DNA of 64,000 nt from Chitinophaga pinensis (GTDB lineage Bacteria > Bacteroidota > Bacteroidia > NS11-12g > UBA955): the NCBI GenBank assembly GCA_945871905.1, contig CAMBXL010000006.1, forward strand, positions 1 through 64,000, given 5' to 3'. The position numbers and the translations under genes are program-made. Below the pieces are notes generated by a model that saw only the letters and a program-made list of their open reading frames with translations, was not told the DNA's origin and searched no databases. Of this stretch, positions 43,150 through 52,556 are shown one piece after another (position 1 is the stretch's first letter; the number at the start of each line of letters is the position of its first letter).

Positions 43150-44409
43150 TTATAACCTTTGGAGACGAAATATTACCTTTTCAATAGGAGTCATAACAAC
43201 AATTGCAAGTTGAATTATAGCACAATGAATTTTACCCCAAATAGGGATATTGGATTTAATTTTATCTTCAATCGCATTCACAACCTCATTTACAGGGTAA
43301 TTATAACCATATTGCTGAAACCATTCCAAACTTTTCTTACCCATTGAATCAGTACTTACCTTTTCAGATATACAATTACTTAGCGCCTTCGTTAGGGTTA
43401 TTTTATCATAAGCATTAAGAATAGGATAGATAGTATTATCGTTTTCATCCCCTTTGTGTATGATAGTTTTTCCCATTGCCAATGCTTCATAAAGTGAAGT
43501 ATAGGCTGGAAAAGCATCTGCGAGTTGCCCCACAAATACATCACTAATTTTTAAACCATACAATAGATGTTTCTTTTCCATTTTAGGAAACCATTTTACG
43601 GAATCTGTTAACTCTAATTTATCTATCAATTCTTTAGATTTGTCAGTATCTGTTCCATAATCAATAGTTATAAGCGCAATTTTCTTTTCACGATAAATCG
43701 TTTTTAATTCTTTAATAGAATGAAAAAGTATGTCGTTACCCTTATCATGAATCGTATTTTTTGCAGCTACCCATTCATGCCTTACATGATGAAAAATCAC
43801 AAAATCGAATTCACTTCTAATTTGGTCAAACTCTTTTTTATATTGTGATTTATTTAGATACTCCTGTGTATATTGAGGGGTATATAAATAAGGAATTCCA
43901 ACTATTCTTTTGCCAAGTGGGTTAATTTTTCTTCTTTGTTTCTCCATTACCTCAGGAGCATTATTCATACTTAAAAAATCGGCGTATTTAATTCCATAGA
44001 ATTGTTGTTTTGCCAACAAATGTAGTTTTAATAACCATACAGGCGGTGGAAATCTATTTAACTCATAAAAGGGATAATGCGTTAAATCGGTACCAATAGC
44101 ATAAAACATATTCAGCTTAATTCCGGCTTTCCAAAGTATTGAAGGTGCCCACTCAACACCAATATAAAAATCAAAGCCATTTATTTTATCTCTTATTTGT
44201 TTTTTTGTTAATTTTAAAAGATCGTCCCTATCCCATCCTAAATTAATTTTTTTTAGACTTATTATTGGTTCATGTGAATCTGCTTCTATTTTAAAATGAT
44301 TATATTCACTTAAAAAAAAAATTGTAACATCATATCCTTTGTCTATCAAAGCTCTTGCAGTTACTGATGGAATATTATTCATATTACCAAGGATGGCAAT
44401 TTTTTTCAT
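43150..44409 (-). CDS. GT-B glycosyltransferase, GT4-like
   Basis: A 419-residue protein. It opens IAILGNMNNIPSVTARALID, a Rossmann-type glycine loop. NPLGKRIVGIPYLY and FVIFHHVRHEW near residue 205 lead into the donor domain. DVFVGQLADAFPAYTSLYEALAMGKTII is the C-terminal nucleotide site, with Glu in LYEAL as the likely EX7E end. A final hydrophobic stretch near 395-410 may touch the membrane. The ATG overlaps the ATP-grasp stop as ATGA. Confidence 0.75.
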   Translation of the reverse strand: MKKIAILGNMNNIPSVTARALIDKGYDVTIFFLSEYNHFKIEADSHEPIISLKKINLGWDRDDLLKLTKKQIRDKINGFDFYIGVEWAPSILWKAGIKLNMFYAIGTDLTHYPFYELNRFPPPVWLLKLHLLAKQQFYGIKYADFLSMNNAPEVMEKQRRKINPLGKRIVGIPYLYTPQYTQEYLNKSQYKKEFDQIRSEFDFVIFHHVRHEWVAAKNTIHDKGNDILFHSIKELKTIYREKKIALITIDYGTDTDKSKELIDKLELTDSVKWFPKMEKKHLLYGLKISDVFVGQLADAFPAYTSLYEALAMGKTIIHKGDENDNTIYPILNAYDKITLTKALSNCISEKVSTDSMGKKSLEWFQQYGYNYPVNEVVNAIEDKIKSNIPIWGKIHCAIIQLAIVVMTPIEKVIFRLQRL

Positions 44410-45596
44410 AAAATTTCTTCAATTTCAAATTGTATTGTATTTTCTGCTTTTTTTGCTATTTCAAGAGCAGTTTCTCTGTCAATTCCTTTACTAACAATAT
44501 ACCCAGCTCTCTCTAGAGAATTTTTTAAATCACCTACCACTTCTCCCTCTTTTTTTAAAATTCCAATATCAAGTATACCATTCCATTTTTTTACGTCTTC
44601 TAAACCTATAACTTTTTTTAAAATTCCATATCTTGGATTGAAAAATCTATACGTTGCTCCCTTTTTCTCTATTAAATTTAATTCTATTTTATCTCCCGTT
44701 AACAATTTTGCAACAGTTAAAGGTGCATTGATTCCACTCACAGCTTCTATAATGGTATGAAAAATGTGGCCTCCACCTCCTCTTGCTCCCATTTCTACCA
44801 TCACTATTTCCATGTTGTTTATTATCACTTCTGTGTGAGCCATTCCGGTATGTATGCCCAATGATTTAACTGCTTTTTTAACCGTTTCTTGTACTAAGGC
44901 TTCCTGTTTCTTGTCTAATTTTGCATGGTAATTAAGGGAAGTTGCAACACGGGTTCTTAGGTCTGGTTTTTCCTTGTCACTCATTGCTAATACATAAACT
45001 TCACCTTCAATACTTATAGTCTCTATAGTGAGTTCAATCCCATCCACAAAACTTTCACAAATAAACCTGTTATTTCTAACATATGGTTTAGCAAATTCAT
45101 ATGCCCATTGTAAATCCTCCTTTGATTTTAGTACAGAAATTCCTCTTCCTGATCCTCCACTATCTGTGGGTTTAATAACACATGGATATCTCACTGCCTG
45201 AACATTTTCTTCTAATTCTTTTATAGAAGAAAATATAAAATACTTGGGATTAGGGATACCGTTTTTGGCCCAAGTATCTCTCATTATTCCTTTATCTGTA
45301 GCTGAAATTGCAGCTTCTTCTGAAATTCCTTTTAAACCTAATTGCTCTGAGACAAAAGCGGCACTTACTGTTCCCCAATCATTAATTGGCATAATAGCAT
45401 CTACAGGGTTTGATTTTAGGTAGTCAAATAAAATATTTTTATCAGAAAAATTCAGATTTACAAACTCATCGGCATATTCTGCTGCAGGGGCTTCATTATT
45501 GCCATCAATTGCAATAGTATAAAATCCACCTTCTTTGAGTTTTTTATACACATTAATATTGTAAAAACCTGCACCTAAAACCGCTATTTTTTTCAT
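44406..45596 (-). CDS. ATP-grasp ligase
   Basis: A 396-residue enzyme of the carbamoyl-phosphate-synthase-like ATP-grasp family. It shows a Rossmann pre-domain (VLGAGFYNINVYKKL), CVIKPTDSGGSGRGISVL near residue 139 as the ATP loop, ICESFVDGIELTIETIS, and VEMGARGGGGHIFHTII near 271-287 with metal and substrate residues. Such ligases join a carboxylate to an amine through an acyl phosphate. In a glycan locus the likely product is an amino acid-sugar amide or a dipeptide. It is coupled at both ends by ATGA overlaps to the GT-B and RraA-like genes. Confidence 0.85.
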   Translation of the reverse strand: MKKIAVLGAGFYNINVYKKLKEGGFYTIAIDGNNEAPAAEYADEFVNLNFSDKNILFDYLKSNPVDAIMPINDWGTVSAAFVSEQLGLKGISEEAAISATDKGIMRDTWAKNGIPNPKYFIFSSIKELEENVQAVRYPCVIKPTDSGGSGRGISVLKSKEDLQWAYEFAKPYVRNNRFICESFVDGIELTIETISIEGEVYVLAMSDKEKPDLRTRVATSLNYHAKLDKKQEALVQETVKKAVKSLGIHTGMAHTEVIINNMEIVMVEMGARGGGGHIFHTIIEAVSGINAPLTVAKLLTGDKIELNLIEKKGATYRFFNPRYGILKKVIGLEDVKKWNGILDIGILKKEGEVVGDLKNSLERAGYIVSKGIDRETALEIAKKAENTIQFEIEEIL

Positions 45597-46282
45597 GCTA
45601 AAGGGTTTTCTTCTGGTTTAAATTTATTGCTTTCCGGGTCTTGCAAATATTTTTTAAGACATACCGTATCGTAAGTACTCCATTTTCTTCTGTCGACACA
45701 ATCGAACCAAATATCTTCCTGTTCTTCTATCCAATCCAATTTATTTAAAAATTCTTCATTGTGTAATTCTTTTGGAATAATCACTACCCCACTATCATCG
45801 CAAACTGCAATGGTATCGTCATATTTTGCTCTTCTTTCCTCAATAATACTATTATCTAAATCTATTTCACTTGGCTTATTGAAACAACCTATTGGAGTTA
45901 TCCCTTTTAACCAAATGGGATAATTTTCTTTAATTAAATGTGGAATATCTCTTAACTTGCCTAGAACGATTAATGCTTCCGATTGACTGTAAAGCATTAA
46001 ATACTTAGTCACTAAGTCTCCAAATATGGCTCTTTCGCCACAGTTAAAGGGCTCTGTAATAATAATTAAACCGCTTTCAATATCGGCAATTTGTCTGTGG
46101 TGTTCCCAATTGCTTTCATTGAGGGCATACGTCCATTTCACTCTTCCAACTTTAAAATGTTGTCTATTTAAAGGGTATAGACCATAATCTAAATTGCCTG
46201 TTTTATTCATACAATCAGCTACTTCAGTCGCACTGATTCTATTTTTTTTTATTTTTTGGATGATTTGATCAGTAATATTCAT
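45593..46282 (-). CDS. RraA-like family protein (possible aldolase/lyase)
   Basis: A 229-residue protein of the RraA/HMG aldolase-like fold. ISATEVADCMNKTGNLDYGLYP (first part), then FGDLVTKYLMLYSQSEALIV near residue 90 and LGKLRDIPHLIKENYPIWLKG carry the family G-D...G..RD..... pattern. Later, IAVCDDSGVVIIPKEL matches the D-x-x-GVVVIP strand. Family members include 4-hydroxy-4-methyl-2-oxoglutarate/oxaloacetate lyases and RNase E regulators. In this unit a lyase or aldolase step on a pyruvyl-type or keto acid precursor is more likely than RNase control. The residue set is longer than RraA (about 160). Confidence 0.75.
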   Translation of the reverse strand: MNITDQIIQKIKKNRISATEVADCMNKTGNLDYGLYPLNRQHFKVGRVKWTYALNESNWEHHRQIADIESGLIIITEPFNCGERAIFGDLVTKYLMLYSQSEALIVLGKLRDIPHLIKENYPIWLKGITPIGCFNKPSEIDLDNSIIEERRAKYDDTIAVCDDSGVVIIPKELHNEEFLNKLDWIEEQEDIWFDCVDRRKWSTYDTVCLKKYLQDPESNKFKPEENPLA

Positions 46283-46292
46283 AATATTATAA

Positions 46293-47243
46293 TTAATATA
46301 AAACTTTAAATGCTTCTGCAGTTTTCAAAACACCTTCTTCTAAATCTACTTTTGCTTTAAATCCTAAAATATCGTTGGCTTTGTCAACACTTGGTATTCT
46401 TAATGCTATATCTGCGGAAAGTGGTGGTCTGAATTCAATTTTTGAACTTGAGTTCAGCACTCTACAAACTGTTTGTGCTAATCCTAATATGGTGATTACT
46501 GCCCTTGCATTACCAATATTAAAACTTTGACCTATGGCATTTGGATTTTCTAAACAACGGAACAAGCAATCCACAAAATCATCAACATAACACCAAGCTC
46601 TAATTTGATTGCCATCCCCATCTATATATATAGTTTCTCCTGCCAATGCTTTTTTTATAAATATTTGAATTGCTCCTTCACCAGTTTGCCCAGGACCATA
46701 GACATTAAATGGTCTAACAGTTACAATTGGCAATTTGTATTTTTCGTAGTAAGCGTGTGATAAATGTTCTCCAGCTAACTTACTTACCGCATAAGTCCAT
46801 CTAGCCTCTCCAGTAGTTCCTGCTACAGTTTGATCTGTTTCAGAAGAACGAAATGCCATAGAACCAAACACCTCTGATGTTGAAAAGTCAATTAATCTTT
46901 CAATTCCGCCTGCTTGATAGGCCGCTTCTAATAAATTAGCGGTGCCAATCATGTTTACCCTCATGGTTTTAACTGGATCTTTAATAACCGTATCTATTCC
47001 TGCAATTCCTGCAGCATGAACAATAATATTGTTACCTTTAATAGATTTTTCTAACAATGGGTAATCTAATACATCCCCTTTAATTATTTTTAAATTAGGA
47101 TGGTCTGACAATCCACTACTTGTCAGCGTGTCTCTGTGAAAATTATCATAAACAACTATTTTATTGTCATGAATAAGCGTTTTGATTAAGGTGTTGGCAA
47201 TAAAACCAGCTCCTCCGGTGATAAAGATATTTTTATTTTTCAT
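46293..47243 (-). CDS. NAD-dependent sugar epimerase/dehydratase (extended SDR)
   Basis: A 316-residue extended short-chain dehydrogenase. The nucleotide loop is [13 protein letters not shown] (8-20) and the catalytic pair is Y151 and K155 in [10 protein letters not shown], with Ser/Thr in [10 protein letters not shown] near 119-128. [11 protein letters not shown] and [17 protein letters not shown] are standard for GalE-like enzymes acting on NDP-sugars. It may be a 4-epimerase, a 4,6-dehydratase or a decarboxylase; sequence alone does not say. It follows the DegT gene by 11 bases. Confidence 0.85.
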   Translation of the reverse strand: MKNKNIFITGGAGFIANTLIKTLIHDNKIVVYDNFHRDTLTSSGLSDHPNLKIIKGDVLDYPLLEKSIKGNNIIVHAAGIAGIDTVIKDPVKTMRVNMIGTANLLEAAYQAGGIERLIDFSTSEVFGSMAFRSSETDQTVAGTTGEARWTYAVSKLAGEHLSHAYYEKYKLPIVTVRPFNVYGPGQTGEGAIQIFIKKALAGETIYIDGDGNQIRAWCYVDDFVDCLFRCLENPNAIGQSFNIGNARAVITILGLAQTVCRVLNSSSKIEFRPPLSADIALRIPSVDKANDILGFKAKVDLEEGVLKTAEAFKVLY

Positions 47244-47254
47244 TTTTATACTAT

Positions 47255-48355
47255 TTATAATTGATTGATTGCTGAGATTACTTTATTTATCTCCTCTTGT
47301 TGCATTTGAGGAAATAATGGAATGACCAAACCTTGGTCAAATGCTTTTAATGCATTTGGAAAGTCTGTTTTAGAATTATATCCATATTTATTTTTGTAAT
47401 AAATCACTTCAGGGATACATTGTGCCCCATAGTTAGCGCCCACTCCTAATAACTTCAATTTTTCTATTGCCTCATTCTGAGTGATACCTTCTAGCAAAAG
47501 ATGAAAAGATTGTAAACTATGAGTATAACCTTGAGGTATATGAGGTAATATTACTTTAGAATTTTTTATTTCTGAAAAATAATGCGCTGCAATTTCATTT
47601 TTTTTACTTAAAATTTCTTCAAATCTATTAAACTGTGAAGCTACTAATGCAGCTTGAAAATCTGTCATTCTGTAATTAAAACCGGCTTCTACAAATCCTG
47701 TTTTTCCTTTGGTTACATCAACCCCATGGTTTCTAAGAATTCTGCATTTATAAGCAAATTCTTCATCATTCGTTGATATTAATCCCCCTTCGCCAGAGGT
47801 TATGGCTTTGCGAGGGTGTAAAGAAAAAGAGGCGCTTTGACCAAATGAACCTGTTTTTTTATTTTCGATACTAGCACCCAAAGCGCAAGCGGCATCTTCT
47901 AAAAAAAAGAGATTATGTTTTTTGCAAATATTGTTAATTTCTTTCGCATTTGCCGCAAGTCCAAACTCATGAACGGCCAATATGGCTTTAGTTCTTGGGG
48001 TTATTTTTTGTTCGATTAATTTAGTGTCAATGTTGAATGTATTGATATCTATATCTACAAAAACTGGAGTAGCTCCCACTAATTCTACAACATTGGCAGT
48101 AGCCACATACGAAAAAGCTGGAACTATCACCTCATCACCTGGGCCTATCCCTAATACTTTGAGCATAATATGCATGGTGGCAGTACCATTTGAAACCGCA
48201 ATAACTTGTTTAACGTTTAAATAATCGGCAACAGCTATTTCTAGTTTTTCAACTTCTTGACCTTGAACTAGCATGCCAGTTTTAAGTACATCAGAAACGG
48301 CATTGATATCCTCATCAATCAGCCAAGGTTTTGTAATTGGGATAAAATTTGACAT
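47255..48355 (-). CDS. DegT/DnrJ/EryC1 sugar aminotransferase
   Basis: A 366-residue PLP enzyme counted from the ATG at 48355. The open frame runs 17 codons further, but these lie inside the wzt-like gene and the protein start [16 protein letters not shown] is canonical. The ATG shares one base with the wzt stop (TAATG). Residues include [28 protein letters not shown] (150-161) and [14 protein letters not shown] (178-191) with the Schiff-base lysine K183. It should aminate a keto-sugar nucleotide, probably the product of the SDR enzyme next to it. This is distinct from the FdtB-like copy at 10780. Confidence 0.85.
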   Translation of the reverse strand: MSNFIPITKPWLIDEDINAVSDVLKTGMLVQGQEVEKLEIAVADYLNVKQVIAVSNGTATMHIMLKVLGIGPGDEVIVPAFSYVATANVVELVGATPVFVDIDINTFNIDTKLIEQKITPRTKAILAVHEFGLAANAKEINNICKKHNLFFLEDAACALGASIENKKTGSFGQSASFSLHPRKAITSGEGGLISTNDEEFAYKCRILRNHGVDVTKGKTGFVEAGFNYRMTDFQAALVASQFNRFEEILSKKNEIAAHYFSEIKNSKVILPHIPQGYTHSLQSFHLLLEGITQNEAIEKLKLLGVGANYGAQCIPEVIYYKNKYGYNSKTDFPNALKAFDQGLVIPLFPQMQQEEINKVISAINQL

Positions 48356-49626
48356 TATTTCAATTTTAAAATATCTACTTTTGCAGGAGCAAGATTCCAT
48401 TCCCATGGATAGCTCTCTGTTGCTATTTTTGCTGCTTTGATTACTTCAAAAGCCAAAATATTTTCATGCATATCGATTGTAAGTGAAGTCGCCGTATTGT
48501 GAATACCCGGTGTAATCATAAAATTTCCTGGTAATAAATTATTCTCGAGTTCAAGTTCTATAACATTTTCACCTATATGAAGTGAAAAAGGAATGTTTTG
48601 ATATTGGTTAAGTGCATGAAAAAGTATAGTGCCATTATTATCACTTATCTTTATATCAATTGATGCTGTTGGGACAGAAATGCTTGATTCTACATAAATT
48701 TTTATTCTAATTGGCTCCTTATAAAGTGTAGTTTCCGATATATTACCCTCATGATTAATCATTTCGATTTTTTTGATTAATGCTTCACCTGAACCAAAGC
48801 CTTTTTTATGTAACTCAATTTTTCCTGTTTGATCTCCTGATTGATTTATTCTAAGATACCTGTTAACTGTTTCATCTATATTACCATCATATGTCAAAGT
48901 TCCATTCTCTAATAGTAAACCTCTGTTACAAAGCGTTTTTACCGCTCCCATATTATGACTCACAAACAACACTGTTCTTCCTTCCCCACTTACCGATTTC
49001 ATTTTACCAAGGCACTTTTTTTGAAACTCAGCATCCCCTACCGCCAAAACTTCATCCACCACCAAAATCTCAGGTTCTAAATGTGCGGCTACAGCAAAAC
49101 CTAATCTGACGTGCATGCCCGAAGAATATCTTTTAACGGGGGTGTCTATATACCTTTCTACCCCAGAAAAATCGACTATTTCATCAAATTTAGATTTTAT
49201 TTCAGCCTTACTCATCCCCATTATCGCCCCATTTAAAAATACATTTTCGCGACCTGTTAACTCCGGATGAAACCCTGTACCAACTTCAAGTAAACTTGCC
49301 ATCCTTCCATGTATAGAAATCTTACCAGTTGAAGGTATTGTTACTCTAGATAATATTTTTAGAAGCGTACTTTTGCCTGCTCCATTTTTTCCAATAATCC
49401 CCAAGACTTCTCCTTGTTTAACATCAAAATTTATATCTTTCAATGCCCACACATATTCTGATGACCCTTTTTTTGAACGGTCATTCGTTTCTCCAATTTT
49501 CGCAAATGGATCTTCTTTTCCTTGTAAATTATAAAGCCACCGTTTAAAGTCAGCTGCCATCGTTTTACTCCCTACTTGACCCAAGCGGTATTGTTTGGAT
49601 ATATTTTCTAATGTGATTGCATTCAT
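48355..49626 (-). CDS. wzt: Wzt-like polysaccharide ABC transporter ATPase with C-terminal domain
   Basis: A 423-residue protein. Residues 1-240 are an ABC ATPase: GIIGKNGAGKSTLLKIL near 72-88 (Walker A), RYSSGMHVRLGFAVAA as signature, EILVVDEVLAVGD as Walker B, and FVSHNMGAVKTLC. Residues 275-423 are a beta-rich extra domain, as in Wzt proteins that recognise the finished end of an O-antigen. With the Wzm-like permease at 50534 it exports a completed chain across the inner membrane. The methyltransferase between them could add the terminal mark. A typical Wzt has about 400-430 residues. Confidence 0.88.
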   Translation of the reverse strand: MNAITLENISKQYRLGQVGSKTMAADFKRWLYNLQGKEDPFAKIGETNDRSKKGSSEYVWALKDINFDVKQGEVLGIIGKNGAGKSTLLKILSRVTIPSTGKISIHGRMASLLEVGTGFHPELTGRENVFLNGAIMGMSKAEIKSKFDEIVDFSGVERYIDTPVKRYSSGMHVRLGFAVAAHLEPEILVVDEVLAVGDAEFQKKCLGKMKSVSGEGRTVLFVSHNMGAVKTLCNRGLLLENGTLTYDGNIDETVNRYLRINQSGDQTGKIELHKKGFGSGEALIKKIEMINHEGNISETTLYKEPIRIKIYVESSISVPTASIDIKISDNNGTILFHALNQYQNIPFSLHIGENVIELELENNLLPGNFMITPGIHNTATSLTIDMHENILAFEVIKAAKIATESYPWEWNLAPAKVDILKLK

Positions 49627-49633
49627 TAACCTT

Positions 49634-50524
49634 TTATTTAACCTTATAAATTACACTAAGTGTAGGAAGAAGATTTTGCATGTTAGTACCTAATATTTTT
49701 CCTATTAAAGAGATAAATCTTTTTTTATTCGGCAATTTATTAATATCATAGTCTATAACTCTATTGCCCATATAGTCAAAAGGTGCTTGTGTCGATAAAT
49801 AGTTCTCCATATTCCTAAAAGCATAATAATTTGTTATCAATTCAAATCTTTTCAAATGTTTTTTCAAAAATCTTAAGGAAACCGGTTGTGAAATACCTGA
49901 CCAAGAACATTTAACCCACCCTTTTTTAATTATTATTTCTCGAATTCTTATGGGCAGATAATGAAAAAACAATTTCCCTGTATCATGTCCATCTATAGGA
50001 AAAGTATAGTTAGGAGCATTAAAATAACAAAGTTTATTTATGTTTTCATTAATCGATTTAAGAAAAACTCTCTGACAATCTCTCGATGCAATACTATAAT
50101 TCCCAGTATTTGACAAATGTTCAATTGTCTGATATGAAATTATCACATCGAAATTATGATTAAAATTCATTGCAGAATCACACATTTCATTTACTATAAT
50201 ATCTTTCCCTAAAAAAAACTTTACAATTTTAATTCCAAAATCTAATCTATCTCTATCTAAATCAAATAGTGTTATATTTCTATACCCTAAAAGATACAAA
50301 GCTAGTGACATTTGTCCGTCACCAGAAGCTAAATCAATAATTCTATCTTCTATTTGCATTCCATTATCAATTAATGGAACAATTACCGCTTGTTTAAAAT
50401 ATATTGTTTTTTTGAAATATCTGATATAATCATCAGTGCTTTCAAAGAAACCAATAGGGAAATTCTCATATTCAGGTAATTCTAAACCAAAATAATTTTT
50501 AAAAGTATTTTTTAATAAATCCAT
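49634..50524 (-). CDS. Class I SAM-dependent methyltransferase
   Basis: A 296-residue protein. IIDLASGDGQMSLALYLLG (62-80) is the SAM-binding glycine loop, LFDLDRDRLDFGIKI has the acidic residue for the ribose, and ISYQTIEHLSN near residue 128 follows as motif IV. The gene sits between the two ABC transporter genes, in the place where O-antigen loci often keep chain-capping methyltransferases. A capping role is an inference; a sugar ring methylation during unit assembly would fit equally. Confidence 0.8.
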   Translation of the reverse strand: MDLLKNTFKNYFGLELPEYENFPIGFFESTDDYIRYFKKTIYFKQAVIVPLIDNGMQIEDRIIDLASGDGQMSLALYLLGYRNITLFDLDRDRLDFGIKIVKFFLGKDIIVNEMCDSAMNFNHNFDVIISYQTIEHLSNTGNYSIASRDCQRVFLKSINENINKLCYFNAPNYTFPIDGHDTGKLFFHYLPIRIREIIIKKGWVKCSWSGISQPVSLRFLKKHLKRFELITNYYAFRNMENYLSTQAPFDYMGNRVIDYDINKLPNKKRFISLIGKILGTNMQNLLPTLSVIYKVK

Positions 50525-50533
50525 AATTTCTAA

Positions 50534-51367
50534 CTAAACCGTATCCATAAAACTTTTTTCAACCTTGTGGAAGGTTACGATACCCACAAAGAGTAAAACA
50601 AACATATAGGTGGCACTGATTGCCAAGTTACTTATACTGAAAACACCCTCGCCCAAAAAACCGTATTTAATGGCTTCAATAATGGAACTCATTGGGTTCA
50701 ATACATTTAACCAAAAACGCAAGTCTTCGGATAAAATACTAAATGGATAAATGATAGGTGATGCATACATGAGCAACTGAACCCCAAAACCAACCAAAAA
50801 TGTAAAGTCACGGTATTTGGTGGTTAGTGAACTAATTAAAATACCAAAACCTAAGCCCAAACCGGCCATCATCATTACAAATATGGGCAACAGAACTACT
50901 GTCCAATTGGGTTGAATAGCACCAGTCCACCAGTAGTAAAAAAAGACAACTAAAAATAAAATAAACTGAATGCCAAACTTAATTAGGTTGGAAATAACAA
51001 CCGACAAAGGCGTTATTAATCTTGGAAAATAAACCTTACCAAACATGCCTGCATTACTTACAAAGGTGTTGCTAGTGGCTGTAAGGCAACTGGCAAAATA
51101 ATTCCAAAAAGTTAAACCACTAAGATAAAATAGCAAAGGTGGTATGCCATCCGTTGAAATTTTGGCAAAATTGCCGAATATAAAGGTAAAAGTAACGGTG
51201 GTAAGAATAGGTTGAATAAAGAACCAAATAGGACCTAAAACTGTTTGCTTATAAACCGCCACAAAATCTCTACGCACAAAAAGCATCAACAAATCACGGT
51301 ATTGCCAAATAGCCTTGAAGTCTATGTCGTACCATTTGTTTTGGGGTTTTATTTCGGTGGTGTACAT
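50534..51367 (-). CDS. wzm: Wzm-like polysaccharide ABC transporter permease
   Basis: A 277-residue ABC-2 type permease with six hydrophobic segments. DLLMLFVRRDFVAVYKQTVLGP (residues near 26-47) is the typical coupling region that precedes the membrane domain. AIKYGFLGEG and the C-terminal FHKVEKSFMDTV close the protein. It pairs with the Wzt-like ATPase at 48355 to carry a polysaccharide across the inner membrane. Its upstream region is a 540-base stretch of repeats, beyond which lies the antiterminator gene. Confidence 0.87.
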   Translation of the reverse strand: MYTTEIKPQNKWYDIDFKAIWQYRDLLMLFVRRDFVAVYKQTVLGPIWFFIQPILTTVTFTFIFGNFAKISTDGIPPLLFYLSGLTFWNYFASCLTATSNTFVSNAGMFGKVYFPRLITPLSVVISNLIKFGIQFILFLVVFFYYWWTGAIQPNWTVVLLPIFVMMMAGLGLGFGILISSLTTKYRDFTFLVGFGVQLLMYASPIIYPFSILSEDLRFWLNVLNPMSSIIEAIKYGFLGEGVFSISNLAISATYMFVLLFVGIVTFHKVEKSFMDTV

Positions 51368-51907
51368 GGGGGGAATGGTTATTGGTTAAGGGTTAATAGT
51401 TATTGGGTTTTGTAACCCACTAGTTTGAGCCTATTCACGTGATGGAGTTTATACTGAGCTAGTTTACGCTGAGTCTATCAAAGGGAAGTAAAAGGTGGCA
51501 TTCTAAATTGAAAAAGTCTCGATGACTATGGTTCGAGTGCCTCACCATGACATTCGAGAGTTTCTTATCGTTCAGAGTGGTTGTTTATGTGTTTATTGTT
51601 TCTCCTCGCGCTCTGCAGTTACTTATGTTCACTCACTCTGCACACTCCCGAATGACTCGGGAATATTCTCCCATGCTCAAAGAGCATCTCTTTGCCCTCT
51701 TCTCCCAGCCCTCTCTGTGTTCTCCCGAATGACTCGGGAGTGCTTTCTCAGTGCTCTCCGTGGTTAAATTCCAACTGTGTCTATGCTCGAAGAGCATCTC
51801 TGTGCGCTCTTTCTATATACTCTTTGCGCTCTCCCGAATGACTCGGGAGTGCTTTCTCTGCGTTCTCTGTGGTTAATTTCCTCTCCTTGATATTACCCGT
51901 ATTCTTC
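51368..51907. repeat. Repeat-filled gap: word repeats, dispersed hairpins, mirrored family A
   Basis: From 51375 it has GGTTATTGGTTAAGGG-type words. At 51452-51490 is the 38-base segment shared with 11947-11984. At 51524-51550 is an ATGGT...ACCAT hairpin with TCGAG arms. From about 51590 to 51890 come family A words in mirrored sense, ending CTCTGTGGTTAATTTCC near 51870. Hairpins inside are TCCCGA-ATGAC-TCGGGA (three times: near 51647, 51723 and 51831), ATGCTC-AAA-GAGCAT near 51673 and ATGCTC-GAA-GAGCAT near 51783. The predicted frames across it only translate repeats. Confidence 0.82.
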
Positions 51908-52417
51908 TCAAATCAACTTCAATTGCTTATACGAGATATTAATTTTCATGCTTCCTTGTAAATTCTCAAAATGAACATATACAAATTCAGGATTTATTAA
52001 CTGATAAACTTCGCCTTCCGTTCCTTTTAAAGGGCCACTTATCACCATTACTTTTCTGCCCTCTGATAATTGTTTGGAGTCAACTTCACTCAATTCTACA
52101 CTATAACCGTGCTGTACTAAGGATTTTATAATATCAATTTCATATTGGTAAACAATTGCAGGCCTTCCATTGAATAATAAATAGGATACAAAACTGTCAT
52201 AAGTTTTCAGTGAATCTATGTTGATTGTTGATTCTTTGACAAACACATACGAATTAAACAAAGGTTTTTCTATAGTCTGTTTCCGATCTTTTCTTGTTGA
52301 TACTGACTTTACTAATGGTAAATACACTTCGCTACCCATTACAGTTAGTTTATCGGCTAACCTTTTTTCATGTCTCGACTTGGTGTATATAACATACCAT
52401 TTTTCTTTGTTTTTCAT
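51908..52417 (-). CDS. UpxY/NusG-like transcription antiterminator
   Basis: A 169-residue protein from the ATG at 52417; a TTG six bases up is possible but less likely. The NGN domain starts EKWYVIYTKSRHEKRLADKL, then LPLVKSVSTRKDRKQ and PLFNSYVFVK. The C-terminal KOW-like part reads GRKVMVISGPLKGTEGEVYQL near 120-140. Specialised NusG paralogues of this kind head capsule operons in Bacteroidota and let RNA polymerase read through very long transcripts. It lies immediately upstream of the export genes of a long minus-strand gene run, consistent with that job. Confidence 0.88.
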   Translation of the reverse strand: MKNKEKWYVIYTKSRHEKRLADKLTVMGSEVYLPLVKSVSTRKDRKQTIEKPLFNSYVFVKESTINIDSLKTYDSFVSYLLFNGRPAIVYQYEIDIIKSLVQHGYSVELSEVDSKQLSEGRKVMVISGPLKGTEGEVYQLINPEFVYVHFENLQGSMKINISYKQLKLI

Positions 52418-52556
52418 ATTCAAAGCACCGCCCCCTCAGTTACATTATCTGTCTGAGTATGGTCTATTAAAATCTACTGATACCAATGGTTTCAGTAATT
52501 ATTTATTTATTTCTTAAAATAGTTAAACAATTAACTTTTTTAAGTGTTTTTTTTAT

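Noticed and set aside
51520..51560. GGTTCGAGT followed by a stem looked like the T-arm of a tRNA.
   Set aside because: No acceptor, D or anticodon arms can be drawn around it; it fits a dispersed ATGGT/ACCAT hairpin instead.
51522..51767. Open frames of 61 and 81 codons rich in Cys, Leu and Ser.
   Set aside because: They are translations of hairpins and family A words with no ribosome site or conserved features.
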